From NCBI GenBank assembly GCA_945876755.1, contig CAMCPM010000001.1, positions 62,001-126,000 of the forward strand: DNA of 64,000 nt, in the 5' to 3' direction. How positions within the stretch are numbered: position 1 is the stretch's first letter; the number at the start of each line of letters is the position of its first letter. This document shows, piece by piece, positions 35,223 to 44,269 of the stretch. The notes below the pieces were generated by a model that saw only the letters and a program-made list of their open reading frames with translations, made no database searches and had not been told where the DNA came from. This stretch comes from an uncultured Clostridia bacterium. GTDB lineage: Bacteria; Bacillota; Clostridia; Oscillospirales; Ruminococcaceae. Made by a program: the position numbers and the translations under genes.

Positions 35223-35950
35223 ATGAAGAAAGAATACACGCTGAAACAAGATGGCTTTCGTGCTGTACGGTTTGAGGGAACAGTAAATCGTGATAAAGCA
35301 ATTATTTATATGGGAGGAGCAGGCTGTGGCGAAGAAGTAACAGTTGAAATGTCGCAATATCTTGTAAAAGCAGGCTACAGCGTGTTGTGCCTTGGCTTTT
35401 ATCTCTGGAAAGGCTTGCCTAATAAGATGTACGATATTCCCGTTGAATATGTTTAAAGAGCAGTTGCTGAACTGAAACAAAACGGATTTGATAAAATTGC
35501 TATACACGGCATATCAACGGGTGCGGGCTACGCCCTTTTGTGTTCTTCGCTGATACCAGATATACTTGTACCCTTGCTGTTGTGCCCTACGATTATGTTA
35601 TGGAGGGTGTAGCAAGCTCGATATTTCCTAAGAACTGCTCCGTATATACATACAATATGAACAGTAATATACTTCTGCTCGGTATGAATAATGATGATTG
35701 CTGACCTTCGGATATGGCTGTACCGAGAGTAAAAAAGATTCTTGAAGAAAATAATTATCCGCATCGTTTAAAAGCATTGGTATATGAGAAAGGCAGTCAT
35801 TTTATAGGATGTGCAGAAGTGCCCAAAAAGCTTAGAAAGCTTATGAAGATAATGTTCCCGAATGAAAAGCGTTATCCACAAGAGTGCATCGAAGCACGGA
35901 AAGACAGCCAAAGACAAATACTTGATTTTCTTTTTGATTGGCAGAATTAA
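35223..35950 (+). pseudogene. Broken alpha/beta hydrolase (BAAT-C/acyl-CoA thioester hydrolase-like)
   Basis: Three collinear fragments together give one alpha/beta hydrolase of about 240 residues. Fragment 1 (from 35223, SD-preceded ATG) stops at TAA 35454-35456. The same frame continues with ELKQNGFDKIAIHGISTGAGYALLCSS, which holds the nucleophile elbow G-I-S-T-G. A frameshift near 35560-35570 is needed to enter LAVVPYDYVMEGV, and a TGA at 35702-35704 interrupts before the C-terminal part with the probable catalytic His (EKGSHFIGC). At least three lesions make it a pseudogene. The family assignment is from general look only. Confidence 0.75.
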
Positions 35951-36044
35951 AATGGAAGTATTGATTTTAGAAAGCAGCATATGTTATAAAGAGGTTCTGA
36001 AGCCCTGTAATTAACAGCTGTTCAGCTGCCTGTATAATACAACT

Positions 36045-36085
36045 AATAAGAGGTACCGTGTTAAACACAGTACCTCTTATTTTTT
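36045..36085. terminator. Hairpin copy 1 (AATAAGAGGTAC type)
   Basis: 12-bp stem AATAAGAGGTAC / GTACCTCTTATT with an inner GTGTT/ACAC stem, then TTTTT on the plus strand. Nearly the same arms recur at 36688-36724. Confidence 0.75.
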
Positions 36086-36096
36086 AAGAACAGCAG

Positions 36097-36348
36097 TTAA
36101 TGTTTAATATTGCGTGCTATTGTATTAATGACCTCATCAATTGCTATTGGCTTAGCCAGATGTGCATTCATACCGGAATCAAGCGCATCCTGAATATCTT
36201 CCGAAAAAGCATTGGATGTCATTGCAATAATAGGAACAGTCAGAGCGTCTGGGCGATTGGTCATTGTACGAATAGCTTTTGTAGCTTCATATCCGTTCAA
36301 GACGGGCATCATTATATCCATTAATATATATTCAGTCATATAGACCAA
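36097..36348 (-). pseudogene. Response-regulator receiver domain, 3' fragment
   Basis: 83 residues match the second two thirds of a CheY-type receiver domain as found at the end of hybrid histidine kinases: the phospho-acceptor Asp in LMDIMMPVLNGYEATKAIR, the Thr/Ser of PIIAMTSNAF, and the Lys of AHLAKPI. The first beta strand and acidic pocket residues are missing, and no coding sequence or Shine-Dalgarno site precedes the ATG. A remnant of a larger gene. Confidence 0.75.
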
Positions 36349-36687
36349 AAATTACAATTATAATTAGTTTTCCGTATTCTATTTAATGGTTTTTACAAGG
36401 AATATCGTCACCATTGGCTTTTCATACACAGAAATCAAGCAGACAAGTAAGTAACGCTAACATAAAACTCCCATAAAGTGCGGATCGTTCCCGTGCTTTA
36501 TGGGAGTTATTTTTATAAAATGGTATAGCTTTCCTATATTATTGGGACACATTGCCATATTGTATTCAAATTGCTTTTCTTAATTTAATATGACTGCTTT
36601 GTAAACTTCCGCATCAAATAAATAGATAATGTTATTATATCCTAATTTCATGCAGGCAGCAAATAAAAAAGTCCTGATACTGCAATT
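36349..36687. other. Gene-free decay stretch
   Basis: About 340 bp without a supported gene. It holds one strong orphan hairpin (36466-36515) and AT-rich sequence. I see no transposase fragment or target-site duplication. Confidence 0.5.
36466..36515 (+). terminator. Orphan strong terminator
   Basis: 18-bp stem AACTCCCATAAAGTGCGG / CCGTGCTTTATGGGAGTT (two G-U pairs), 7-nt loop, then ATTTTTAT. No intact plus-strand gene precedes it, so its original gene is probably gone. Confidence 0.75.
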
Positions 36688-36726
36688 AATAAGAGGTACC
36701 AAGCCTGACCCGGTACCTCTTATTTT
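36688..36726. terminator. Hairpin copy 2 (AATAAGAGGTACC type)
   Basis: 13-bp stem AATAAGAGGTACC / GGTACCTCTTATT followed by TTT, just beyond the stop of the large repeat protein (minus strand) and near-identical in its arms to 36045-36081. It may terminate that gene. Confidence 0.7.
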
Positions 36727-36730
36727 TGAT

Positions 36731-39700
36731 TTACATAAGCTTATTTCCGCACTCAGCACAGAATTTTGCGTTAGCGTTTGTTATTTTTGCTCCACACTGG
36801 TCACAGAATTTTACCTTTGCATCATCTTCTGCCGGCACTTCTGCGGAAACAGGAGCTGCTTCAGCGGCAACAGCAACCGAGGCTGTCTGCATTGCCTTTT
36901 CCTGAACAGCATTTTCAAGAAGCTCTTTCATATGCTCTGCTGAACGCTGGTCATGAACAAAGCTTACCAATGCAGTAAGAACCTTGGCTACATTCTCAAT
37001 AACATTTTTGTTAAGTGCATTCGGAAGTTCTGTTGAATTACCGTTTCTTTCAACTGCCGTAAGAACAGAAGTCATAAGTGTTTTCTTTGCCTGGAACGAA
37101 GCAATCTCATCAATCTTGATCCTGTTTACAACTCCCCTGTTAAATGTATACAGATATTCGGTAGTCATTGTAAAGCTATCGCCTGCATTTCCCTCGTGTA
37201 CAAGTATAGGAAGTTCATATCTTCCTGCCGATACATAAGTAGCACATACTGTATCATACTTTGCATGGAAAAGATTTGACATTCCCGGAACACAAAGATG
37301 TACTGCATTTATGCCGAATTCAGACATTTTATCGGTAAGATACTTGATATATTCTTTCGATTCGTTTTCTTTGAGAGAAGCAATATGAGCATCAAGTACG
37401 TCTATATACTTGTTCTTTGCATTTTCGTCAAGGGACATTGTATTAAGCTTTCTGATAAGGTCAGCAGATTTCTTTGCTGAAAGCGATTTAATATCTCCGC
37501 AAAGCTCGCGGGCTTCTCTGTCAGCAATATCGGCAACTGCCGCTTCGACAATTTTGCTGTACTTATCTTTAAGCTCTTCGGGACATCCGTTATCATACTG
37601 CTGAATATTGATCTGCGCCTGAACAAGCTGTTCTTTGCTCATTGTCTCATAGCCGCTTATGTAGGATTCCAGTTCTGCAGTGTGCAGTTCAGTGATCCTG
37701 TCTTCAATTCTTGCAATATAAGGAGCAATTTTCTCCGGAGCATATCCTTCATCGTAAAGCTGAGACTTAACACTTTCAGCTTTTTCAAAATCATATCCTT
37801 CGATACCATCGCAAAGCTGCTCAATTTCTTCATTTTCAATAGCATCATCACGCTCATCGGCAGCAGCCATACTTTGCTCATAAAGCTCATCGCCTATTTC
37901 AATGCGCTTCTCCTCTGCGGTTTTTCTGAATTCTTCAACCTCTTCAGAATTCATTTCAGCAACGCTTGCAATAAGCTTTTTATATTCTGAAATCTTAATT
38001 GCGTCGACACGATCATTAATAGCGGAAATATAGCGGTCACAGATATCAACATACTTCTCATCATCAATGATCTTTGCTTTAAGTTCTTCAAGTTCAGGAA
38101 TATCGGAATCATCAATATTTTCACAAAGCTTGTCAAGTTCAAGAACAACCAGTTCCTGCTCACGCTCTGCAATTTTTCTGTAATAAACTGCTGTAAATTC
38201 CTTATCATACTTCTCGTCAGCAAGCTTTTCTTTAAGCTCGTCAAGCTCTGCCTGCTCCATAGAGAAAATATATTTGCAAAGCTCTGCAAGTTCGGAATTT
38301 TTCAGTTCACATACACGTTGAGCGATCTTATCAAGATACTTGGATACAAGCTGCCCGTCAAAATCCTTGTCCGAAGAAGAGATATTCTCTCTAAGTTCGT
38401 CAAGCTCCTCCTGAGACATTGTATCAATATCTCTGCACATTTCGGCAAGTTCTTCATTCAGAAGTTCCTTTTCACGCTGTTCAACCTTTACTGCATAAGG
38501 CGCAAGTATCTCATCGGCAAAGAGCTTATCCGAGATAACTTTTTTCATCTTTTCAAGCTTTTCCTTATCGGCGAAATCAACGCCTTCAAAAGCTCTTGCA
38601 GCTTCATTCAATTCATAATTGTTCAGCGTATCGGTAACCTTACGGATCAGCGAATATGTCAAGCGCTTCGGAAAATCATCGCCCGAAAGCTTTTCGATAA
38701 GTCCCGAAAGCTTTTCCTTGCTGAATGATTCAAATCCGTCAACAAGATCATGAAGTTTAGCTCTGATATTATTTTCTTTAATTTCCTCAATTTTCTGCTT
38801 GTAATAATCGGCAATCGTAAAATCATATCTACCGGACAAAAGCTTCTCGGAAATGCCGTCAAGCTTTTCATCACTCAGACTCTCAGAACCCTCAAGCATT
38901 TTCTCAATTTCAGCAGTCTGAGCTGATGAATAAGCATCCTTGATCTTAGCCTCAAACGGCTTTACAACAGCTTCCGGATAATCATCAGCTGCAATCTTTT
39001 CTCTAAGATCTGCGATCTCATCAATAGTCATAAGCGGAAGCTTCAGACAGCGCTGTTCAAGCATTGAAGTATGTACATTATTGAGCGCCAATTTGACCTT
39101 AAGCTGATACTTTGACTTTGTATTCACATCAAGAGTGGTATTTTCAATATGCTCATTCAGAGCGTTAAGCTCAGATTCATTAAGAGCAGACAGGTCTGTG
39201 CAAAGCTCTTGAATATAAACCTCATTTTTAACGGCAAGCTTCTTTTCTTCAGGAGTAGCGAAAAGTGTTCCGTTAAATGTACGGCGCTCCTTGTCGATTA
39301 CCTCAATATGCTGTTCAAGTTCATCAATGCACTCTCTGCTTGAAATACCGTACTTTGCAATAACCTTCTCAAGCTGTTCTTTAAGGATAACCGACTCCTC
39401 ATATCCTGCGCAGAAACGTCCCTGCTCATCAAAATTCTCGTCAAGGATATAGGCGCCAAGAATCGTGTTCTCCATTTCGTCTTCAGACTGAGGAGCAATC
39501 TCCCAGAAGAAAGCGATTACAGCTATATTTTCCGACTCGTCGGGATATTTTTTATTTGCATAGTAGAACACACGGTAATCTCCGGGCTTATGTGAAAGAA
39601 GCTCGGAAATAAGATATTTTTCCTCTTCATCGCTGTAATTTCCAAGTTCTAGACGGCGAAGAGTGTTGGTATAGAAGCTTGTATCCTCTGCAGAGTAATT

Positions 39701-40648
39701 GATCTCATCCTTATACTCATTAACGACAGCGTCGATAAATGCAAGCTTAATGCAGTCGATATCGTCAATTCCGCATTTATTTCCAAGCAAAGCAAGCTTA
39801 TTGGCAGCATCCGCCCCATTCAGAACAGGCGAATAATATCTGGAAGCAAATTCGCTCTTGGAAAGATTAATACCGTTATTTCTCAAAGCTGCGGCAGCAA
39901 ATTCAAGAATGAAATCAACCTCTGAAAAACTGTAGTCACAAATTTCAAAAATCTCGTCATTTTCTGCAAATACCTTAACAAGCTCATTGATTTTTGCAAA
40001 AAACATTTCAATTGTTCTTGCTCTTGTAGTGTTTACATCAATTGTGATCTCATTACCAAAAAGCTTGAAATTTATCGTTTCAGACTCTGAAAGGTCGGGA
40101 AGATTTTCTGAAAGCGTTTTAAAATACTCATCAAATCTGCTGTCTATGTAATCCTTGTCTATACAAATAATTTCACCCGGAACGGAAGGCTTCCACAAAA
40201 AGCTGTTGCTGTATTTTTTAAAATGCAGCACTTTATTCGTAAGAGGTGTAACGGGAGCATACTTCATTCCCTTTTCACGCATATACTCCTCATTTACTAT
40301 AACTGTATCATGCTTGCCGTCTATCATCCATTCCTCAGCCATAAAAGCACTTTCGGCAAGGAGGTTGGTAAGGTAGATATAACTGTTCTGCTCAGCAATT
40401 TTTCGCGCTTCAGCAAGATTAAACGTAGACCATTGCTCGCCGTCGTCTGACATGAGAAGCATCTCACCCATACGGCAGATGCAGATAGCATTAGTACGTG
40501 CTTCTTCATCACTGCATACTGATATAAGCTCATTTTCCGCAGTAGGGTGACAAATAAGCTTATTGGAAGCAAAATATTTTTCCTCAAACTTTTTAGGGAA
40601 TTCTATACATTTTTCTTTAAATATGTCATATTGTTTAAAAATATCCAC
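36731..40648 (-). CDS. Large protein with ~12 helical repeats and C-terminal zinc ribbon, function unknown
   Basis: 1305 residues from a GTG at 40648, eight bases from GGGGG; an upstream TTG overlaps that site. I do not recognise the N-terminal ~470 residues. Residues about 475-1097 are about twelve tandem units of ~52 residues with the pattern L-x-x-L-C-x-x-I-x-x-M-S-x-E-E-L-x-E-L then Y-x-x-K-I-x-x-R, probably helical hairpins. A domain with a PH-like strand pattern (SFTMTTEYLYTFNRGVVNRIKIDEI, about 1158-1182) follows, then an Ala/Pro linker and a zinc ribbon C-x2-C-x11-C-x2-C (about 1282-1300). No signal peptide or membrane helix, so cytosolic. Stand-alone gene. Confidence 0.8.
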   Translation of the reverse strand: MDIFKQYDIFKEKCIEFPKKFEEKYFASNKLICHPTAENELISVCSDEEARTNAICICRMGEMLLMSDDGEQWSTFNLAEARKIAEQNSYIYLTNLLAESAFMAEEWMIDGKHDTVIVNEEYMREKGMKYAPVTPLTNKVLHFKKYSNSFLWKPSVPGEIICIDKDYIDSRFDEYFKTLSENLPDLSESETINFKLFGNEITIDVNTTRARTIEMFFAKINELVKVFAENDEIFEICDYSFSEVDFILEFAAAALRNNGINLSKSEFASRYYSPVLNGADAANKLALLGNKCGIDDIDCIKLAFIDAVVNEYKDEINYSAEDTSFYTNTLRRLELGNYSDEEEKYLISELLSHKPGDYRVFYYANKKYPDESENIAVIAFFWEIAPQSEDEMENTILGAYILDENFDEQGRFCAGYEESVILKEQLEKVIAKYGISSRECIDELEQHIEVIDKERRTFNGTLFATPEEKKLAVKNEVYIQELCTDLSALNESELNALNEHIENTTLDVNTKSKYQLKVKLALNNVHTSMLEQRCLKLPLMTIDEIADLREKIAADDYPEAVVKPFEAKIKDAYSSAQTAEIEKMLEGSESLSDEKLDGISEKLLSGRYDFTIADYYKQKIEEIKENNIRAKLHDLVDGFESFSKEKLSGLIEKLSGDDFPKRLTYSLIRKVTDTLNNYELNEAARAFEGVDFADKEKLEKMKKVISDKLFADEILAPYAVKVEQREKELLNEELAEMCRDIDTMSQEELDELRENISSSDKDFDGQLVSKYLDKIAQRVCELKNSELAELCKYIFSMEQAELDELKEKLADEKYDKEFTAVYYRKIAEREQELVVLELDKLCENIDDSDIPELEELKAKIIDDEKYVDICDRYISAINDRVDAIKISEYKKLIASVAEMNSEEVEEFRKTAEEKRIEIGDELYEQSMAAADERDDAIENEEIEQLCDGIEGYDFEKAESVKSQLYDEGYAPEKIAPYIARIEDRITELHTAELESYISGYETMSKEQLVQAQINIQQYDNGCPEELKDKYSKIVEAAVADIADREARELCGDIKSLSAKKSADLIRKLNTMSLDENAKNKYIDVLDAHIASLKENESKEYIKYLTDKMSEFGINAVHLCVPGMSNLFHAKYDTVCATYVSAGRYELPILVHEGNAGDSFTMTTEYLYTFNRGVVNRIKIDEIASFQAKKTLMTSVLTAVERNGNSTELPNALNKNVIENVAKVLTALVSFVHDQRSAEHMKELLENAVQEKAMQTASVAVAAEAAPVSAEVPAEDDAKVKFCDQCGAKITNANAKFCAECGNKLM
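37358..39226 (-). repeat. Region coding about twelve ~52-residue repeats
   Basis: Within the large protein. Unit starts include LAEMCRDIDTMS, LAELCKYIFSME, LDKLCENIDDSD, IEQLCDGIEGYD, LESYISGYETMS and ARELCGDIKSLS. Units diverge at DNA level, so this is an old protein repeat, not a recent DNA duplication. Confidence 0.75.
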
Positions 40649-40843
40649 AATTACAGCCCCCACTTTATTCAATATATATTATTATGATAACAATTTATGG
40701 AGTAAATGTCAAGAGATTTGCACACTTTTTACAATTTATTATATATTGGATATTTATTATTCATATGTTTTGACAATATGCATAATTACAGAATAATTTT
40801 TTTACTGTGCTTCAAAATATTTTTATAAATTTTGGAAAAACAC

Positions 40844-40872
40844 TTGACAAAATTCTAAAATTGTACAATAAT
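40844..40872 (+). promoter_or_regulatory. Promoter of the GH4 gene
   Basis: TTGACA (40844-40849), 17 bp, AATAAT (40867-40872); a TACAAT lies at 14 bp. The -35 is consensus, the -10 weak, which may mean regulated use. Confidence 0.55.
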
Positions 40873-40912
40873 ATTAGTGTATATCCAAATTCATTTGAAA
40901 GGACTACACCCA

Positions 40913-42283
40913 ATGTTCAACAAGGACAAACGAACAACCATCGCATATATCGGCGGCGGCTCGGTAAACTATGGATGGAAGCTTTTTTCTGAACTTGCCT
41001 GTGAAGAAATTTACGCCACAATTCAGCTTTATGATACCGACAAGCAGCTTGCTCTTGCAAACGAAGTCATAGGCAACAAGCTGCGTGAAAATCCCGACTG
41101 CAAAAGCGATATAATCTATCTTGCCGTTGATACTCCGGAGGATGCTTTAAAAAATGCAGATATTGTTATTTTGTCATTTACGCAAGGCTCAATGGAAGAA
41201 TTTGTTACTGAAATGCACCTGCCGGAAACCTACGGAATTTATCAGTCAACAGGCGAGCATACCGGACCGTCCGGCGTTATAAAGGCTCTGAAAACTTTGC
41301 CGGTTTATATTAAATATACCGAACTTATCAAGAAAATCTGTCCTGAAGCATGGGTCATAAATATGTCCAATCCTATGTCAGTCTGTATGAAAATGATGTA
41401 CGATGTTTTTCCGGACATAAAGCTGTTCGGTTCTACAAACGAACTTTACCCGACTATTGACCTGCTTGTAAATATATGTGAAAAAGAATTCGGAGTCCAG
41501 CAGATTCGCAGACGTGATATCAAGTTTAATCTTATCGGAATAAGCGGGTTCTGCTGGTTTGATGATGTTACATACGACGGTAATGACGTTATGCCGGTTT
41601 TCCGCAGCTATGCCGAGAAATACTACAATACAGGATATGAAATCAAGCCTAACGAATACAAAGTCAACCCGTTTGCATCGGCAAATAAAATCAAGTTCGA
41701 CCTGTTTTTGAGGTACGGCTGTATTCCTGCGATTTCTGACAGGATAATTGCTGATTTCTGCCCCACATGGTATCTTAAATCCCCAAAAACAATCGCCAAC
41801 TGGAAATTCAGCCAAACAACAGTCAATTATCTTAAACGACTGCGGCTTGACAAAATCAGCCGTGTAAAGTCGCTGATGAACGGTTCAGAGCAGCTGCGCA
41901 TCGGAGGAGGCACTACAGACTGTGCTTTGCAGATCCGTGCTCTTATGGGACTCGGAAACTTGATTACCAACGTATGCATGAAAAATACCGGACAAGTTGA
42001 AAATCTCCCAATGGGAGCTGTTGTACACACAAACGCACTCATCAGCAAAAATTCTGTTAAGCCTGTTGCTGCAGGAAGACTTACCGATGAGATCTACGGT
42101 CTTACAATACGGCACGTTATCAATCAGGACACTATTGTCAGGTCCGTTAAGGAACGAGACCTTGATATTGCGTTCAACGCATTTCTGAATGATCCGCTTA
42201 TGTCTGCCGATTTAAACGATGCAACAGAGCTTTACAAGGAAATGCTGTCAGCTGTTCGCACTCACCTGCTTTATTACTGCTAA
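40913..42283 (+). CDS. Glycoside hydrolase family 4-like protein (divergent)
   Basis: 456 residues from the ATG at 40913 (GAAAGGA upstream). The N-terminal Rossmann motif IAYIGGGSVNYG and the NMSNP motif (150-154) are GH4 hallmarks; these enzymes use NAD+ and a divalent metal to oxidise and eliminate at the sugar C3/C2. The closest style is LplD/alpha-galacturonidase. However, the usual N-H or C-H pair reads S-G (GISGFCWF, 209-216) and the GDRH-like segment reads S-D-R-I (275-278), so metal binding may differ. It is monocistronic with no transporter nearby. Confidence 0.8.
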   Translation: MFNKDKRTTIAYIGGGSVNYGWKLFSELACEEIYATIQLYDTDKQLALANEVIGNKLRENPDCKSDIIYLAVDTPEDALKNADIVILSFTQGSMEEFVTEMHLPETYGIYQSTGEHTGPSGVIKALKTLPVYIKYTELIKKICPEAWVINMSNPMSVCMKMMYDVFPDIKLFGSTNELYPTIDLLVNICEKEFGVQQIRRRDIKFNLIGISGFCWFDDVTYDGNDVMPVFRSYAEKYYNTGYEIKPNEYKVNPFASANKIKFDLFLRYGCIPAISDRIIADFCPTWYLKSPKTIANWKFSQTTVNYLKRLRLDKISRVKSLMNGSEQLRIGGGTTDCALQIRALMGLGNLITNVCMKNTGQVENLPMGAVVHTNALISKNSVKPVAAGRLTDEIYGLTIRHVINQDTIVRSVKERDLDIAFNAFLNDPLMSADLNDATELYKEMLSAVRTHLLYYC

Positions 42284-42284
42284 A

Positions 42285-42314
42285 AAAATGCTGTTACTTT
42301 TGTAACAGCATTTT
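42285..42314 (+). terminator. GH4 gene terminator
   Basis: 13-bp perfect stem AAAATGCTGTTAC / GTAACAGCATTTT with a 4-nt loop, starting right after the stop codon. Confidence 0.8.
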
Positions 42315-42331
42315 ATATTATAGAATATAAA

Positions 42332-42359
42332 AAACTGCCGCAACTATCTGCGGCAGTTT
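42332..42359 (-). terminator. rpsB-tsf terminator
   Basis: 11-bp stem AAACTGCCGCA / TGCGGCAGTTT with a 6-nt loop; on the minus strand a TTT run follows, 12 bp after the tsf stop. Confidence 0.88.
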
Positions 42360-42370
42360 GATTTTTTAAA

Positions 42371-43294
42371 TTAGCCGTTTCCCTTAGCCATGCTTGCAAC
42401 TTCAGCAGCAAAATCGTCCTGCTTCTTCTCGATACCTTCGCCTCTTTCAAAACGAACGAAATCAACAACAGCAATTTTTCCGCCAAGTTCCTTAGCAGCA
42501 GCGTCAACATACTTCTGAACGGAAAGCTTGTCATCCTTAACAAAAGCCTGTTCAAGGAGACAGTTTTCTGTGTAATACTTGCCAACCTTACCCTCAACGA
42601 TCTTAGCTCTCACCTGTTCGGGCTTGCTTGCCATCTTGGGATCCTCAGCCATCTGAGCCATCATAATCTTCTTCTCATTCTCGATAACTTCAGCAGGAAC
42701 AGCTTCTTTGTTAAGGTAAGCAGGGTTCATAGCTGCAACCTGAAGTGCGCAGTCCTTACCTACTTCAAATACCTTATCGGCAGGAAGATCTGTATCAAGC
42801 TTTACCATTACGCCAATGCTTCCGCCGCCGTGAACATAAGGAACGAGAACGCCCTCAAGTCTCTGGAAACGACGGATAACCATATTTTCTCTGATCTTAA
42901 TAAAGAGATCCTGAAGAGTTTCTTCAACGCTCTTGTCACCGCCGCTGATAGTTGCAGCCTTGAGTGCGTCAAGATCGGCAGGATTCTTTTCGATTACAGT
43001 CTTTGCAACTGCTGCAACGAATGCCTTGAACTCTTCGTTGTTTGCAGCAAAGTCTGTTTCAATATTTACTTCTACAACAGCACCAACGTTGCCATCAACT
43101 ACAGAAGCAACTATACCTTCTGCAGCAATTCTGCCGCTCTTCTTAGCCTGTGTTGCAAGACCCTTTTCACGGAGTATGGTAACAGCCTTTTCTGTATCGC
43201 CGTCAGCCTCTTCAAGAGCCTTCTTGCAATCCATCATGCCTACGCCGGTAGCCTTCATAAGATCTTTGATTTCCTGAACGGATGCCTTTGCCAT
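42371..43294 (-). CDS. tsf: Elongation factor Ts
   Basis: 307 residues. The N-terminal UBA-like domain begins MAKASVQEIKDLMKATGVGMMDCKKALEEADGD; the EF-Tu binding core contains TDFAANNEEF. EF-Ts recycles EF-Tu-GDP. ATG with AGGAGGAAT upstream; it follows rpsB in the standard order with an internal hairpin between them. Confidence 0.97.
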   Translation of the reverse strand: MAKASVQEIKDLMKATGVGMMDCKKALEEADGDTEKAVTILREKGLATQAKKSGRIAAEGIVASVVDGNVGAVVEVNIETDFAANNEEFKAFVAAVAKTVIEKNPADLDALKAATISGGDKSVEETLQDLFIKIRENMVIRRFQRLEGVLVPYVHGGGSIGVMVKLDTDLPADKVFEVGKDCALQVAAMNPAYLNKEAVPAEVIENEKKIMMAQMAEDPKMASKPEQVRAKIVEGKVGKYYTENCLLEQAFVKDDKLSVQKYVDAAAKELGGKIAVVDFVRFERGEGIEKKQDDFAAEVASMAKGNG

Positions 43295-43333
43295 TTATAT
43301 TCCTCCTAAATTTAATTCGGTATATCGAAATCA

Positions 43334-43362
43334 GGGCAGACATAATATTATTGTGTCTGCCC
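43334..43362 (-). promoter_or_regulatory. Hairpin in the rpsB-tsf spacer
   Basis: 9-bp perfect stem GGGCAGACA / TGTCTGCCC, 11-nt loop, without a U-run. Such a structure can pause polymerase or set RNA processing between the two genes. Confidence 0.5.
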
Positions 43363-43378
43363 GAACCTTCGTAATTAA

Positions 43379-44110
43379 TTATTCGGCAGCTTCTTCTGTT
43401 GCTTCCTCAGCAGCAGCTTCAACAGCCTCGCCCTGTCTGCCCTCGATGATAGCGTCAGCCATAGCGCCTGCAATAAGCTTTACAGCACGGATAGCATCGT
43501 CGTTACCGGGGATAACGTAATCAACGTCGTCAGGGTCGCAGTTTGTGTCTACGATTGCAACGATGGGAATACCAAGCTTCTTAGCTTCGGCAACTGCGAT
43601 TTTTTCCTTGCGGGGGTCAACGATAAAGAGAGCGCCGGGGAGCTTCTTCATTGTCTTGATACCGCCAAGATATTTTTCGAGCTTTTCAATTTCAAGCTGA
43701 AGCTTAACAACTTCCTTCTTGGGGAGAAGGTTAAATGTGCCATCCTCTTCCATCTGGTGAAGCTGTTCAAGTCTCTTGATTCTTCTCTGGATAGTCTTGA
43801 AGTTTGTCATCATACCGCCGAGCCATCTTGCGTTTACATAGTGAACGCCTGCACGGATAGCTTCTTCCTTAACGGAATCGCCTGCCTGCTTCTTTGTACC
43901 TACAAAGAGAACAGAATCGCCGTTTTCAGAAACAGACTTGATAAAGTTATAAGCTTCGTCAAGCTTCTTTACTGTTTTCTGAAGGTCGATGATATAGATG
44001 CCGTTTCTTTCTGTGAAAATGTACTGAGCCATTTTCGGGTTCCATCTTCTGGTCTGGTGACCGAAGTGTACGCCAGCTTCGAGAAGCTGTTTCATTGATA
44101 CTACGCCCAT
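43379..44110 (-). CDS. rpsB: 30S ribosomal protein S2
   Basis: 243 residues with [23 protein letters not shown] at the N-terminus and a Glu/Ala-rich C-terminal tail. AGGAGGAACTACAA precedes the ATG. It heads the rpsB-tsf operon. Confidence 0.97.
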   Translation of the reverse strand: MGVVSMKQLLEAGVHFGHQTRRWNPKMAQYIFTERNGIYIIDLQKTVKKLDEAYNFIKSVSENGDSVLFVGTKKQAGDSVKEEAIRAGVHYVNARWLGGMMTNFKTIQRRIKRLEQLHQMEEDGTFNLLPKKEVVKLQLEIEKLEKYLGGIKTMKKLPGALFIVDPRKEKIAVAEAKKLGIPIVAIVDTNCDPDDVDYVIPGNDDAIRAVKLIAGAMADAIIEGRQGEAVEAAAEEATEEAAE

Positions 44111-44161
44111 TTGTAGTTCCTCCTAAAATATGGTTTTATTATCCTCCGCGCAGCTTAGCTT

Positions 44162-44196
44162 AACGGCAGCTTACTTTAGGGAAAGCACCGTCCGTT
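44162..44196 (-). promoter_or_regulatory. Structured 5' leader of rpsB
   Basis: Between promoter and start there is a ~110-nt leader with an imperfect stem (AACGG/CCGTT arms plus inner GCTT/AAGC). By analogy with other ribosomal protein leaders it could bind S2, but I cannot show that. Confidence 0.35.
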
Positions 44197-44225
44197 AAAA
44201 ACACACGCGTGCGAATTGCTTAAAT

Positions 44226-44254
44226 ATTATATCACATTTATACAAAAATTGCAA
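44226..44254 (-). promoter_or_regulatory. Strong extended -10 promoter of rpsB-tsf
   Basis: Minus strand TTGCAA (44249-44254), 17 bp ending TGA, TATAAT (44226-44231). It starts 16 bp after the ymxH stop. Confidence 0.88.
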
Positions 44255-44269
44255 GCGCAATTTATTATG

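Noticed and set aside
36349-36730. Insertion sequence between the two similar hairpins
   Set aside because: No transposase fragment, no terminal inverted repeats extending beyond the hairpins and no target duplication could be seen.
43319-43378. The rpsB-tsf spacer hairpin as a true terminator
   Set aside because: It lacks a U-run and lies inside a normally co-transcribed pair.
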